Of a stretch of DNA of 64,000 bases, positions 1-11,234 are shown in pieces. Position numbers and translations under genes: made by a program. The DNA comes from Batillaria attramentaria (lineage: Eukaryota > Mollusca > Gastropoda > Batillariidae), in the NCBI GenBank assembly GCA_018292915.2, contig JACVVK020000399.1, positions 562,501 through 626,500 of the forward strand, given 5' to 3'. Every line of letters starts with the position of its first letter. Position 1 is the stretch's first letter. The notes under the pieces are model-generated. The model searched no databases, was not told the origin of the DNA, and was given only the letters and a program-made list of their open reading frames with translations.

Positions 1-221
1 CCATCCTCTTTGAAAGGAAAACTGACGGCTTTCTTTGTATGTGTTGGTTGTAGTAAGCAATGACGTACTTGAACAGTCCCGTAACTGAATTAGCCGAAAT
101 TTGAAAATCCGCGTTCAATGTCGCAACAAGGTACACAACACGCCACACCATCAAACTATACAATAACCATTTACAGTGTTACCATATCAGGAATGAAAGG
201 TGGACGAGTCACTGTAATTAC
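1..221. other. Downstream part of claudin-like gene, no exon recognised
   Basis: On the minus strand this is intron 3' of the second claudin-like exon. The last exon(s), expected to encode the end of the third and the fourth membrane segment, are not recognisable and probably lie beyond the left edge. A weak pyrimidine-rich acceptor-like stretch occurs at about positions 5-20 on the minus strand, too little to call. Confidence 0.4.
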
Positions 222-371
222 CTGTGGAGACCATGAAGACGACGAATACCCATGATGCCTTGGAGCGGCCTCGCAGTGAGTCGACATAAGAATACAGAGT
301 TCCGACCACCAGTGTTGGGAGGAGCAGGATAACTGATAGAACAGCCATGATCTGGGACGCCTCGTGCCATG
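222..371 (-). CDS. Claudin/PMP22-like tetraspan protein, exon 2
   Basis: Internal exon of 150 nt, bounded by an acceptor reading tttgttatcag on the minus strand and a donor ACAG/gtaatt. It is entered in phase 1 and left in phase 1, so it joins the exon at 532-1113 in frame. The translation begins WHEASQIMAVLSVILLL, a second membrane segment, followed by a short polar loop (YVDSLRGRSKAS) and the start of a third hydrophobic stretch (WVFVVFMVSTG). In the claudin/PMP22/EMP family the second membrane helix follows the first extracellular loop directly, as here. The exon is therefore TM2, cytoplasmic loop and start of TM3. The remainder of TM3, loop 2 and TM4 are missing because the window ends. 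Seen: ORF, splice signals and phase. Inferred: family membership. Confidence 0.75.
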
Positions 372-531
372 CTGATAACAAACGATATCAACATTACAAT
401 TATACGTATACAGCAAATAAAGTCCCGTAAAGTCCTGCTGATGTGCGCGCGAGTGTGAGTATGGAAAGGGGGGGGGGGGAGGGTCTAATACATCTTTGTC
501 AATAAAATTCTGCTGTATAGTGTATACTCAC

Positions 532-1113
532 GTGGTTCCTCAAACTCGTTCCTGATGTAGTCGTATGTACCACAGATCCATCGCCCCACCCCCTCCTCTC
601 TGTAGCAGCTCAGCCACACACCCTCGTGCAGCACCATCTGGTCCCCGGTCCACCCGATGACGTAATACGGCGTAGACACGGCTATCCCGTGACCAAGGAA
701 GGCAACCACGAGCAGCAGGAACGACAACTTCTGGCAGCCTCCCGCAGCGTCGCAACTCCACTCTACCTTCTGGTCCGGTCCGTAGAAGAAATCGTACGAC
801 GTAGGCCCGTCGGTGTTTTCCGATGACGTGTCCCCACGTCTGGAGAAAGTGACGTCACGGTGCGAGTAGGACGTGTCTTTGTGAGAGTAGTTGACGTCAC
901 GTGACACGTTAGTGACGTCACGGTGGGAGTAGCTGACGTCGGTGTATCCCACATTCTGGTCTTCACTGCGGGTCTCGCTGTAACTGGTCGTGCTCCAAGC
1001 GCTGGTTGTGCTGTTGTGCGCAGGCGCGCGACTTCCGGCATCTGGCCTTCGGCCGAACCTAGGGCTTCCCTCCCCTTGGTAAGCTGGGTAAGCGGTGCTC
1101 ATTTTGTTGTAAG
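532..1113 (-). CDS. Claudin/PMP22-like tetraspan protein, exon 1 (first coding exon)
   Basis: Open on the minus strand from ATG at 1102 to the donor CCAC/gtgagt at 531; 190 codons plus one base. A pyrimidine-rich acceptor (ttcctttcag) ends at 1114, so the exon has at least 11 nt of upstream sequence. Residues 1-120 are polar and rich in Ser, Tyr, Asp and Arg, with repeats of SYSHRDVT type (about 57-90). Residues about 125-147 are hydrophobic (TM1). Then come W151, G161-V-W163, C166 and C177, matching the first-loop signature of the claudin/PMP22/EMP family (W, GLW, two Cys about ten residues apart that form a disulfide). Members act in the plasma membrane in cell-cell junctions or as membrane organisers. 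A 120-residue N-terminal extension before TM1 is unusual, since claudins normally begin within about ten residues of TM1. It could be another four-TM relative of the family. Upstream 5' exons were not identified with confidence. Confidence 0.78.
850..941. repeat. Repeated CRE-type palindromes inside the claudin-like exon
   Basis: TGACGTCA occurs at 850-857, 892-899 and 913-920, with a one-mismatch copy at 934-941. They arise from the repeated codons for RDVT/RDVN/TDVS in the N-terminal repeat of the protein. TGACGTCA is the full CREB/ATF palindrome, so the coding repeat is also an array of potential binding sites. Confidence 0.6.
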
Positions 1114-1186
1114 CTGAAAGGAATATGGAAAAAGTTGTTAACACGTAATAAGAGCCCGCTTTTTCCGATTTATATGTAAGGAACAG

Positions 1187-1253
1187 AGACAGACAGACGG
1201 ACAGACAGACGGACAGGCAGGCAGACAGACAGACAGACAGGCAGACAGACAGA
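1187..1253. repeat. (CAGA)n tetranucleotide microsatellite
   Basis: About 65 bp of imperfect CAGA/CGGA/CAGG tetramers, about 85 bp upstream of the claudin-like exon acceptor. Confidence 0.9.
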
Positions 1254-1342
1254 GGGAGTTTTAATTTTCAACGGTAGTTTTTAACACAAAGGTCAATTTT
1301 CTAACTTGCACTTGCTACAGCTACTACATAACTATGATGAAG

Positions 1343-1370
1343 CAGAGAGAGAGAGAGAGAGAGAGAGAGT
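1343..1370. repeat. (GA)n microsatellite
   Basis: Uninterrupted GA dinucleotides. Confidence 0.9.
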
Positions 1371-1778
1371 CCTCTTTCTTGTGCATAACATGAAAGATAT
1401 GACTGCCCTGTCCTGTCCGAAACTGTGCTAACGTCCCCAGGAGAGCCCCGAGCTATGACGTGAAGTTGACAGTCCGGGAGAATAAAACACACCGTGATTT
1501 ACTGGAGACACTTCAACGTCACTTCTCATTCTTTCGTCTACCCTCCTATACTGCTGGGTCGCCCCAGCAGGACAATGCAAGACTAGTGTAATCTAAGATG
1601 TAAACGCGTTGTGAATGCAGTTAGTGGCGAAGAAATATTTCATCTGGGCCGATTTTCTCCTCACTGTCGAATAATGGCGTTAAAACAGAAGAGAGAAAAT
1701 GTGCGTAAAATATATATTTTCGAAATTGACTGAAGCCAGTGTCGAAGCTGACAAATGTATCTGCCTGCTTACCTGCCT

Positions 1779-1884
1779 TGCCTCTCTCTCTCTCTCTGTC
1801 TGTCTGCTCTCTCTCTGTGTCTGTCTGTCTGTCTGCCTGCCTGTCTGTCTGCCTGCCTCTCTCTTCTCTCTCTCTCTCTCTCTC
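1779..1884. repeat. Compound (CT)n/(TCTG)n microsatellite
   Basis: Pyrimidine-rich tract alternating CT dimers with TCTG and TGCC tetramers. Open frames over it in several registers are repeat artefacts. Confidence 0.9.
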
Positions 1885-2341
1885 TGTATCACATGGTACA
1901 AATACAGCCGATGTATGTGTTTTTGCTGGGCTATTCATTAATGAAAATTTTCTTTCTTTGTTTTTTGTTTGTTTGTTTGTTTTGTTTGTTTTTTTTTTTT
2001 GGGGGGGGGGGTAGATAAATGGAGAAGACTGTGGGGGTTCCTCCTCATAAACTTCTCTTTGTTTTAACTTTGTATCTAATATTCCAACGTATGTTGTTTT
2101 TTTCAGCTTAAACTGTGCTCATAAATTTCACACACGGATGTTAAAACAATGCATAAATCATACTGCCAGCGCTTACACACACAACAGTGCACTACCGGAA
2201 ACAATGTAGGTGACCTTATGTCGTGAGATACGGAGCTGTCCCACGATGACACCGAGTGACACATGAGTGTATCTCACACCCACAGCGCTTCTTGTAGACA
2301 GTGAAGCAACATTTTTAATGCGTCCTGTTGTGTGTGTTGTC

Positions 2342-2807
<466 letters not shown>

Positions 2808-3097
2808 TGCATTTGAAATCTTCTTTGTGTGTCAGCATTCTTACTGCACTGTCTCTGTCTGCCTGTCTGTTTGTCACTCTCTCCCTCCCCCACCTCACTC
2901 ACCCCCACCCTCCTCCCAATTGTCTTAGTATACATTGAACCATGAACCCACCACACACACAACTCTGTCGATCCGTTCCCATGAACAAAAAGAAATTTCT
3001 GTTCAATAGTTTCGGGTCTCACTGAAGTAGGCTTATGGTTTTTCACCATGTCCTTTCGTAATATGCCGTTGAGCCTAGAGTTCATAAGTGAAGAAAG

Positions 3098-3100
<3 letters not shown>

Positions 3101-3156
<56 letters not shown>
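3101..3156. repeat. (TG)n microsatellite
   Basis: 28 uninterrupted TG dimers. Confidence 0.95.
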
Positions 3157-3158
<2 letters not shown>

Positions 3159-3279
3159 CGCGAAAAATCTAGTAACGTGCTAATCTTCAGCTGCCAAACC
3201 CAGCACGGAAAGTTCAAAATGTGTCTCTTATTTCCCTCATACGTGCCACAACACCCCTAGAATGTGAAGCTAAGTCTTA

Positions 3280-4560
3280 GTCTTAGACAGCACTTGTCGA
3301 ACCCAGTACGGCTGAAGGGGGCAATGCCTTCTAGGCTTGGTCCAGCCCTGTTCCGCGTCCGTCGATAACTCTAGGCCCTGCGACGGCGGCCAAGTCGGTC
3401 TAACCGAGACCCAACCCTGTTCTGGCTCCGTCGATAACTCTAGGCCCCTGCGACGTAGACTCCAGAGTGCAGTCCCTTTTCGGCGGGGCGTGAAAATGTG
3501 ACTGCTTACAGCCAGCGCCATTTTCAAAAATGGCGATTTTTTTTTTTTTTTAAAAGAAAAGCGAAGACTTGTGTGTCATATGAATCGATTTGAAACGAAG
3601 TCTTGAATATCCGACCACTTTTGGTTTGGGCAAAATCTTTGCCAGCGGACAATTATTGTTGCGCTTTGATGGCACTGTTTACGTGGTACACTGATCCAAC
3701 AGGATGTGAGTAAACGGCAAGGGGGTTGCACTCTGTCAGGCAAAGGTGTTGCACTCTACAGGCAAGTATTATTGCACGGTGCAGACGATCACGTACCTGC
3801 CTTGTGGTGGAATAAGAGACGATTACAAAACCATACACACCCGTGCTCTAGGACTGAAATGTAATATAGATCTGTCCATTCAGACAGAGACATGTAATGT
3901 ATGTCTCTGATTCAGAAACACGCCTACTTTCACTCTGAAGACAGCCTGCCATCACTTGCGCCATTGAGGATCCCTCTGGGTTCAAAGCTGGTCAAGGATG
4001 ACATAGTGCGCGACCTTGTGTTTGAGAGCACCGACAATTTAGGCCCGTCACGGTAGCGCAGTGAGCGCCATTTCCCCACCGTGCACAGAAGTACTTTCCA
4101 CTGAAAGACTCTGTGCCCCAGAGAGTGCCTGCGACGACGGTCAAGTTGTCCCCCGTGCATACACAGACCCACAGCATGCATGCATTTTTCGCTTTGTGCT
4201 CTGCCACGAAAAATGCGTGCTTGTTGCGGCAAGGGAGACAACTCATGCAGGCAATAATCTCGAAACAGGCTGAGAATGTACTGTGCTGGTGAATGCAACA
4301 GTTTTCACCGCTTCTGTGCACACTGTGAAATAACACGGGGACCTCAAAGTTGTTCGCAACTGTCCACTTTCCGTGTCACCGAGTATTTTTGTTTTTTCCT
4401 TCTTAGGTATCACTTAGCTCGGCTCGGTCTCGGTTAGCCCGACTTGGCCGTCGTCGCAGGGGCTTAGAGTTGTCGACGGAACCGGAACAGGGTTGGGCAT
4501 GGTCTTGGTGGCATACCTACCCTGTCACTAGTGACGAAACACCTGTTGTCAGCGGAGTTT
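3280..4560. mobile_element. Candidate fold-back element with ~70-bp inverted arms
   Basis: Sequence at about 3345-3430 (through CTCTAGGCCCTGCGACGG and CAAGTCGGTCTAACCGAGAC) recurs inverted at about 4415-4500. The arms are roughly 70 bp, highly similar, and about 1 kb apart. Inside the left arm there is a further direct repeat of about 60 bp (CGTCGATAACTCTAGG at about 3361 and 3430). Weaker inverted similarity continues outward. No transposase frame is visible between the arms, so a non-autonomous fold-back transposon is the likeliest reading. Target-site duplications were not identified. Confidence 0.5.
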
Positions 4561-4856
4561 GGAATGTGAGTGGAAAGACGAGGTTTTCGACCATCGCCTG
4601 TCTTCCGATTGTATGTGTGACCCACTTAAGTAGGACGGGAATTAAAGCTGACAGTTCGAAGAGTTTGAAGTATAGCTGCGAGATAAGTACACGAAATATT
4701 TCAAGTTAATGGTAATGGTGTACTGCCTTCGTTGTCAATTGCCAGAGCTTAGTTGCCGCTATAGCTTTACCAAACTTCTCAGATATTAGTACGCATAATG
4801 TCACGTCACCTACTAGCCAGTATCCTAGTATGTAGACTCCGCATTTAGTGTCCCGT

Positions 4857-4857
<1 letters not shown>

Positions 4858-4893
<36 letters not shown>

Positions 4894-5266
4894 AACCAGG
4901 TGTGTATTGTGTAGGCGCTTTACCCATTTTCTCGAACTGGTTCCAAGCACCGTGAACTGAATCCAGCACACATACTCACGTGACTCACATGCATTCTCTC
5001 ACACAGTACACATGAACACAATACAATCACAATACAATGTGTTCGAAAAGTCAGCTCAGCAATTTAAGTCAGTTTCGGAATTTAGAATTACATTTATTTT
5101 CAAATTTTGTGGGCTGAACATTTCCAAAGCAGAGGCGGAAGAAGCCGGAGTACCCGGAGAGAACCCCCCAAAGATCGGCCCGAATGAACGGTGTTGCCTT
5201 AAGAGGGACTCGAACCTGACCTCTCGCATCGCAAAGTCTTATCCACTACACCACCTGCCGCCCCTG
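4858..5266 (-). mobile_element. SINE-B, near full length
   Basis: Inverted copy of the family best seen at 35281-35675. Its 3' tail of TAC/TGC triplets is at 4858-4893. The body carries the shared sequence (GGCGCTTTACC, GTGAACTGAATCC, CACGTGA), and the tRNA-like head reads AAGGCAACACCG...CTTATCCACTACACCACC at the right end. Pol III boxes in the head resemble a tRNA D-arm and T-arm. Confidence 0.7.
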
Positions 5267-5733
5267 ATAACGAATACTGTACGACTGTAGTCATTTAAGC
5301 AGCACTTGAGTCTCTATTCCTGTAGCTGCTACTTGACTCCGACTTGTCTGGTTGTTCTGTGGGTAGGTAACTCGAGGACTGAGGGTGTATCTGATAACAA
5401 TCAGAAGTTTCACCTTGTCTCCCTGTCGGTCATGGACTCCAGTACTGTCAGCTGACCTCTACAGTTTTCAGACAGACGCTGAGCTTTACATTTCGAGGAA
5501 ATACGACTCTGTGATTGCTCTAGCTACCTCTGGATTGTCTGCGGTGCCTTTAGTAAGCCCAGGTTTTAAGTTATGTGGGAGTCGTAATTTCAAAGGACGC
5601 TGGTCAGTGTCATGACAGGCAGTGTATCTTCAGCGTGGCGTGGACATATGACCTCTGAACAGCACTAACAACTGAACGAACATATGAAGGACAGCAACAG
5701 ACAAAATGGGAACAAACAAGCAAACGCAAACAT

Positions 5734-5738
<5 letters not shown>

Positions 5739-5774
<36 letters not shown>
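5739..5774. repeat. (CT)n microsatellite
   Basis: 18 CT dimers. Confidence 0.95.
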
Positions 5775-5778
<4 letters not shown>

Positions 5779-5866
5779 TTTAATCATTTTAGAGTTAGTT
5801 TTCTCCAATGTCTGTAGGTTTTATTATTGTTTAGTGTTCTTTTCCCGTTAGTACCTCGACCGGAGC

Positions 5867-6035
5867 GGGGTGGCCGAATGGTAGAGCGTTGGACTTCTAA
5901 TGCTCGGGTCGTGAGTTCGTATCCCGGCTGGGGCCAAATATTTGTGCTGGCTTTTTCATCGTTGCCCCGTCTTTGGTATCACACGGATGTGGTGGAAAAG
6001 GACGTTAAACCCCCAAACATCCCCCGCCCCCTTTA
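5867..6035 (+). mobile_element. SINE-A, full length
   Basis: Starts with a tRNA-like head (A box TGGCCGAATGGTAGAG; loop GGACTTCTAATG as in tRNA-Arg-UCU; B box GAGTTCGTATCCC). A tRNA-unrelated body follows (TTTGTGCTGGC, GTTGCCCCGTCTTTG, GTGGTGGAAAAGGACGTTAAA) and then a C-rich tail. Short flanking direct repeats ACCGGAGC at 5859-5866 and 6036-6043 are a plausible target-site duplication. Confidence 0.8.
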
Positions 6036-6108
6036 ACCGGAGCCATAAGATCGGCAGGACAGTTCGTAAGACAGATTACGCTTGCAAGCCTATGTCCTGA
6101 AATGGGCG

Positions 6109-6112
<4 letters not shown>

Positions 6113-6161
<49 letters not shown>
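6113..6161. repeat. (CT)n microsatellite
   Basis: About 24 CT dimers. Confidence 0.95.
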
Positions 6162-6165
<4 letters not shown>

Positions 6166-6557
6166 TATATAAATTGACAAAGTGTGAGTGCCTTAACTGT
6201 TGATTGGCTACCACGCATTTCATTGATTAATCACACATAAAGCATGGCCAAATATAGAAAGAAAAATCGACAGCGCTGGTTCCCTCTGTTGTAGTTTGTA
6301 ACACCTTCTGTGGAAAGTGAACAATCGGCTGGTAACAGCTAAAAGCCGAGCCTCGTTACTTAGGCCAAATAAACAATTACGCCCGGTTACAGCTATTGGG
6401 CCCTTGCTAGATTTACACCCCCGACACTGAACCTTTTTTCAACTATCAAATAAATAAACAGATAATTAAAAATAAAATAAAACAAAAATCAATACGGAAT
6501 TCAGAAACGAAAAAAAAAAACAAACTAGAAATAACATAAGATAAAAAATAATAAAAA

Positions 6558-6563
<6 letters not shown>

Positions 6564-6639
<76 letters not shown>
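6564..6639. repeat. (CA)n microsatellite
   Basis: 38 uninterrupted CA dimers. Confidence 0.95.
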
Positions 6640-6641
<2 letters not shown>

Positions 6642-7074
6642 AGAGTTGATCGCAGTAACCACCTTCCCCAGCTCACGAGAAGGGGCTTAACACGTATACA
6701 TATAATTATTTGTATATCCATGCCTATTTGACCCGGTCAGCGCGATGCCTATCGCAACTTTTATTCACCAAACTGAGCCCTACAACCATTGAGAGAAACA
6801 GCTGCAGTGTCTAGTACTGTAGCTCTGGGGCTTGATGCATGAAGAGACACTAGCACGTAAGTCCGAAACTAGCACTAGACTGAAACATTATTACGAGATG
6901 TGTAAACGGAGACTGACGAGGCCAAGTTTTTTCTTCATGCATAGCAAATGCACGTTGCTGATATTCCCGTGATATCGAGAGTGTGAGACTATAGAGCTAA
7001 GTCTCAGACTGCTCTACTCCCTTTTCATGCATCAGACCCCTGATTTCTATCTCAAGCTTTGTGGGCAAGCTTGG

Positions 7075-7134
7075 GGGAGGAGGGGGGGGGGGAAGGAACG
7101 GGAGGGGGGTGGTGGTGGTGGTGGTGGTGGTGGA
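7075..7134. repeat. G-rich tract with (GGT)n
   Basis: G runs followed by about ten GGT triplets; G-quadruplex potential on the plus strand. Confidence 0.85.
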
Positions 7135-7533
7135 ATGTCTAGCCTTAGTGAACGCGTGTCCTAACCATCGGCATACCACTGGCAAGTATAGTTAGCCACT
7201 TTATCTCTTTCACTAGTCTCAGCATACTGACGGAGTAATATGAAACACAGGTGACAGAAGTATCAGTTTCCCTCCCCCCAGAGGTGTAATATTACTTTAA
7301 TGGCGACCAATGAGGGATCATGTCACAGTGTAATATCACGCTCGAGCCTCCTTGATCACGTGTCATGCAGCACTTTACGCAAACGACACGTCTCACTTTC
7401 AGTTTTAACTGTAAGTAAAGATATTACGTAGTTACGTCATAACGAAATTCGATTACATGTACTGACATTTTTTTGTTTAATCCATGGATGGATGGCTAAC
7501 ATGTGTTTGACGCTTGACAAAAACGTGAAGAGT

Positions 7534-7534
<1 letters not shown>

Positions 7535-7602
<68 letters not shown>
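7535..7602. repeat. (AC)n microsatellite
   Basis: 34 AC dimers. Confidence 0.95.
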
Positions 7603-7604
<2 letters not shown>

Positions 7605-8219
7605 ATCACAGCAAGCAGTCATCAAGCCATCCATCTTTGACTGACCCTTTTATTGTCATTAGTATCTGCCCTTTTTGCCGCTCAGCCTAGTGAAAACCAT
7701 ATCAAGCTATTTTACCTCTTTACAGATTCACTTCCTTTTGCTGTTCAACCCCCCCCCCCCCCCCCACTCAAGCAGTGTACGCATACTCAGAAGACAATTT
7801 CAAGTATCATTCAATTCTCAGATAGTGTGTATGCCATATGCTTGTATTTTGTATGTAAATGTATGCTTGTGTAAAATACCAATGATAGTATTAAGAACCA
7901 AAAACATTCTCAAACTGATTTTGTTTTTAAAATGGATGTTTAATACTCAAAAAAGCGGTACAGATCTCACATGTTAAAGCTCCACTTATGACAACGGTAA
8001 TGGAAGTTCGGTAGCGCACGTGCTGTTTAACACATTTCGTACCGCGCACGAGTATTCCACGTTTTTGACTCTTTCGGTTTTGGACCTGGTTGCAAAAAAT
8101 CAAGCAAGATTAACGGTTCCTTGAAGGCTCTTACTACACGGATAATTATGATCAAAGTGCAACACTCCCACTAAGCCAAATTTAAATCAATGCAGTCAGA
8201 ATTATTAATTATGATGTGT

Positions 8220-8227
8220 GTGTTATG

Positions 8228-8270
<43 letters not shown>
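8220..8270. repeat. (GT)n microsatellite
   Basis: About 24 GT dimers with one interruption near the start. Confidence 0.92.
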
Positions 8271-8272
<2 letters not shown>

Positions 8273-8937
8273 AGGCTACTGGTGCACAACCCCAAACTTA
8301 CAAGGTAGGAATTGAGTTATGTTGGACGCATTACCTATGGAGCCACTGCTCATCCCGCCTCCATTGCCATTTATAAATCCTGTCACTTTGTTATACAATG
8401 TACCCTGCTGTCAGATCATATGGATCAGATACGCGATTCCCTATCGACAGTCACTGGCCGTGACGATCTTTGCTGAACTTTGCACTCCAGAGCACAGTAG
8501 GCAAATGTCACGCGACCCACTGTCATATGAGAATGTGTTAGTAATGGAATGTTTCTGTCGCGCGCTAACATCTGCCACTTTGTACAGCAGTAGCTGGGCA
8601 GAACTGTGGATGTGGACATCAATTCAGGACAATGCAAAATAGTGGAAACAGGTGTTCTGGCTACAGTTTACCGAAAATTGTCCGTCAGTGCCTCTAGGCA
8701 TAATTCCTACAGCAAAGCCTGATGGGAAAAAGTTGAATGCCATTATACGGATCGTCTGCTAACATAGCTTTGTAAAACATGATACATGTAATACTTATAA
8801 TTACGTTTGTGTTTCGGAAGTATTTTTTTCTGAAAACGAGCATGCAATTATAAGTTAACTAGTTTGGTTGTCGGTTGGATTTTAGACATTGAGGTAGTGA
8901 CGTGGATTTTGGAAGGTGCGTTAGTGAGGTTCGGAGC

Positions 8938-8958
8938 ACGCGCGCGCGCGCGCGCACA

Positions 8959-9020
<62 letters not shown>
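8938..9020. repeat. (CG)n-(CA)n compound microsatellite
   Basis: A CG run at 8940-8955 joined to about 33 CA dimers. Alternating purine-pyrimidine of this kind favours Z-DNA. Confidence 0.92.
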
Positions 9021-9022
<2 letters not shown>

Positions 9023-9074
9023 TGGAAGCGTCTTGGGTAACTGGAAAAGCTATAAGGCCAGCTCTCTGCTCTAC

Positions 9075-9162
9075 ACCCCCCCCCCTCCCCCGTCAACCAC
9101 TTCACCCCCCCCCCCCACCACCACCACCACCACCCCCTACCCCACCCCTCTGCCCCCCATTC
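9075..9162. repeat. C-rich tract with (CCA)n
   Basis: Runs of C up to 11 long and CCA triplets; low complexity. Confidence 0.85.
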
Positions 9163-9287
9163 CAATCTCCAACAAAGAAGGTCGAAAGAACAAACATGAT
9201 CGCTCTAGCATTGTATGGCGGTGGTCACATAATCAATATGACCGAACACACGGCACCAAAGTTCCTGACCAATTTCAGCGCTTGTAC

Positions 9288-9365
9288 CTGAGGGGCGCCC
9301 AAACCCGCTCATATCGATCTGTCTCTTAGCGGGACGTGCCGCCTGTTGTGTGATGTGCGTGGACG
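9288..9365 (-). CDS. Speculative 5' exon of the claudin-like gene
   Basis: On the minus strand an acceptor-like pyrimidine tract (ctctctctctccag) precedes 9365. An ATG lies at 9312 and a good donor CTCAG/gtacaag at 9287. The ATG opens MSGFGRPS and ends in phase 1. Joining to the claudin-like exon at 1113 keeps frame (GCT TAC AAC AAA ATG), adding residues before the ATG at 1102. Phase agreement has a one-in-three chance probability and the exon is tiny. Transcript evidence is lacking. Confidence 0.15.
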
Positions 9366-9502
9366 CTGGAGAGAGAGAGGGGAGAAGCACAACAAACGTA
9401 TACATGTATGGACCACTTACTCACTCACCCGCCGAATCAGTTTCCTAGCTGTCAATCGATGTATCGTTTCCACCGCTCTTACAAGTCTCAAACACACCCA
9501 CG

Positions 9503-9714
9503 TTAACTCCTAAGAGCCCAAGCCCGAGCCCGACCACACCTGCCCGCTTTATTATAACACTGGTTAAACAGAACAAACCACTGCACGCCAGTAGAGCCAC
9601 TTCAAGCCACTATTATATGGGCTTTTCTGCTAGGCCTAAGACCGCTACAAACAGCTCCTAGTGATCTGAAGATTTCGATGAAAATAGCAATTTCGGTTGG
9701 GCTTTTAAGAATTA
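9503..9714. mobile_element. MITE with TTAA ends (family M1, copy 1)
   Basis: Begins TTAACTCCTAAGAGCCCA and ends TGGGCTTTTAAGAATTAA, imperfect inverted repeats of about 18 bp bounded by TTAA. An inverted homologue lies at 20297-20524; both share internal blocks such as GAGCCCGACCAC and GCCACTTCAAGCCACTATTA. No coding capacity. Confidence 0.7.
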
Positions 9715-9754
9715 AGCAATTGACAAAGTGACAAAGCGACGAAGATGGATGTTC

Positions 9755-9757
<3 letters not shown>

Positions 9758-9819
<62 letters not shown>
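9758..9819. repeat. (CA)n microsatellite
   Basis: About 31 CA dimers. Confidence 0.95.
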
Positions 9820-9823
<4 letters not shown>

Positions 9824-10239
9824 AAAAAAATAACGTTGAAATAACAAGTGGGGAAGTGCAAAGAAAAATAAAATATTGCATTTCTTGTGGAAAGTAATTA
9901 CACAGAAAGACACAATGCGGAAATTGTCTGCAGCAGGAAATATGTTACTGTGACAGTCTGACAGCTGCCGTGTTCATTAAAACAGCCTCTGTAAACGATG
10001 TCCGCAGGCTTGTTTATGGTTCTTTCTTTCTGTTCACTTTGTTTCGCTTTTCATTTCTCTTGTCACTTCATTTCCTTTCATTTCACGTTTGTTTTGCTAT
10101 GCAAGATACACATCATATTCCGCAAATTATCCCGCAATTATGTATTACGACAGAAAAGTGATAAATACATATCACTGTATAAACTGACCAAGCAGTATGA
10201 AAGTCTGCAAAGCATCCTGTTCTTGGTCAATATGCTACG

Positions 10240-10437
10240 TAATAATAATAATAATAATGAGTATTGTATAGGCGCTTTTCCCAATTTCACGAATCGGCTC
10301 AAAGCGCCGCGAACTGAATCCAACACGCACGCTCACGTGAATCACACGCATCCTCTCACACACTGGACATCAACACATTACAATCACGTGGTGCGAAGGG
10401 TCAGCTCAGCTATTTAAATTTCGGAATTTAGAATTGC
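10240..10437 (-). mobile_element. SINE-B, 3' part only
   Basis: Tail of AAT triplets at 10240-10258, then GAGTATTGTATAGGCGCTTT and the shared body to about 10437. The tRNA-like head is missing, as expected for 5'-truncated retroposition. Confidence 0.75.
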
Positions 10438-10515
10438 ATATCATAATTGCGTATCAATATTGAGTGTAAAGTTCGGTAAATGAAAGCAGAGAGAGAGACA
10501 GAGAGGGGGGGGGGG

Positions 10516-10605
10516 GTGTTTGGGAGTTTAACGTCCTTTTCCACCACGTAGGGGTGATATCAATGACGGGGCAACAAGAAAAAGAAAATATCTGGCCCAC
10601 GCCGG

Positions 10606-10609
<4 letters not shown>
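10516..10609 (-). mobile_element. SINE-A, 3' part only
   Basis: Contains GGGAGTTTAACGTCC, TTTTCCACCACGTAGGGGTGATAT, GACGGGGCAACAAG and GCCGGGATGA, then breaks off at a (GA)n run (10609-10636). The tRNA-like head is lost. Confidence 0.75.
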
Positions 10610-10636
<27 letters not shown>

Positions 10637-11234
10637 TGTTTACTCACCAAAACAAAGTAAGTGCACAGAAAATCCTTGACAACGGAGACGATACAATAAG
10701 CTGAATATTTGAATAATTTATGATCCGCCAGTTTCAGAGACGTGTCACGAAGAGGTATCCAACCAAATGACGTGTACCCCAAACGTCACCGAAACATCAA
10801 CTCTCTGGTACCGATCTGTGAGGTACCTGCCTGTATTCGCAGAGAACGACTTCTCAGTAGTTTGTTTGTTTCCTCCAACAAGTAAAACAAAACACGCCAC
10901 CGCGGTAGTAAATGCTCACGTGTGTTCCTGTGTGTAGAACTCGGCTGAAGAATCAGAGACGCTTTTGTCTTTTTTGTTGTAGCTGCTGGGGGTAACAGGT
11001 GAAACAGAGCTGCCAGTCCCTCCCCCAGCGGACACACACGCACACACTCACCACACACAAGAGGCACGCTTGGCTAGACTGGCATTAGGTCGCGGGCCGT
11101 ATACGGTCGACTGTAGGTTCTGTGGCAGGCAAACGGGACACTCCACGCGTCACTGCCGGTGGCTGGTCAAACTTTTCCCCAGGGCAAGAGCGCAGCGTTG
11201 GTTATACCCCCCCCCCCCCCCGCCACCCCCCCTC

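Noticed and set aside
5867..5940. tRNA gene call on the SINE-A head
   Set aside because: The A and B boxes are good, but the acceptor and anticodon stems do not pair and the same sequence recurs with a fixed non-tRNA body, so it is a SINE head.
8319..8642. 107-codon plus-strand ORF
   Set aside because: No motif, no splice context, no neighbouring exon; compatible with chance.
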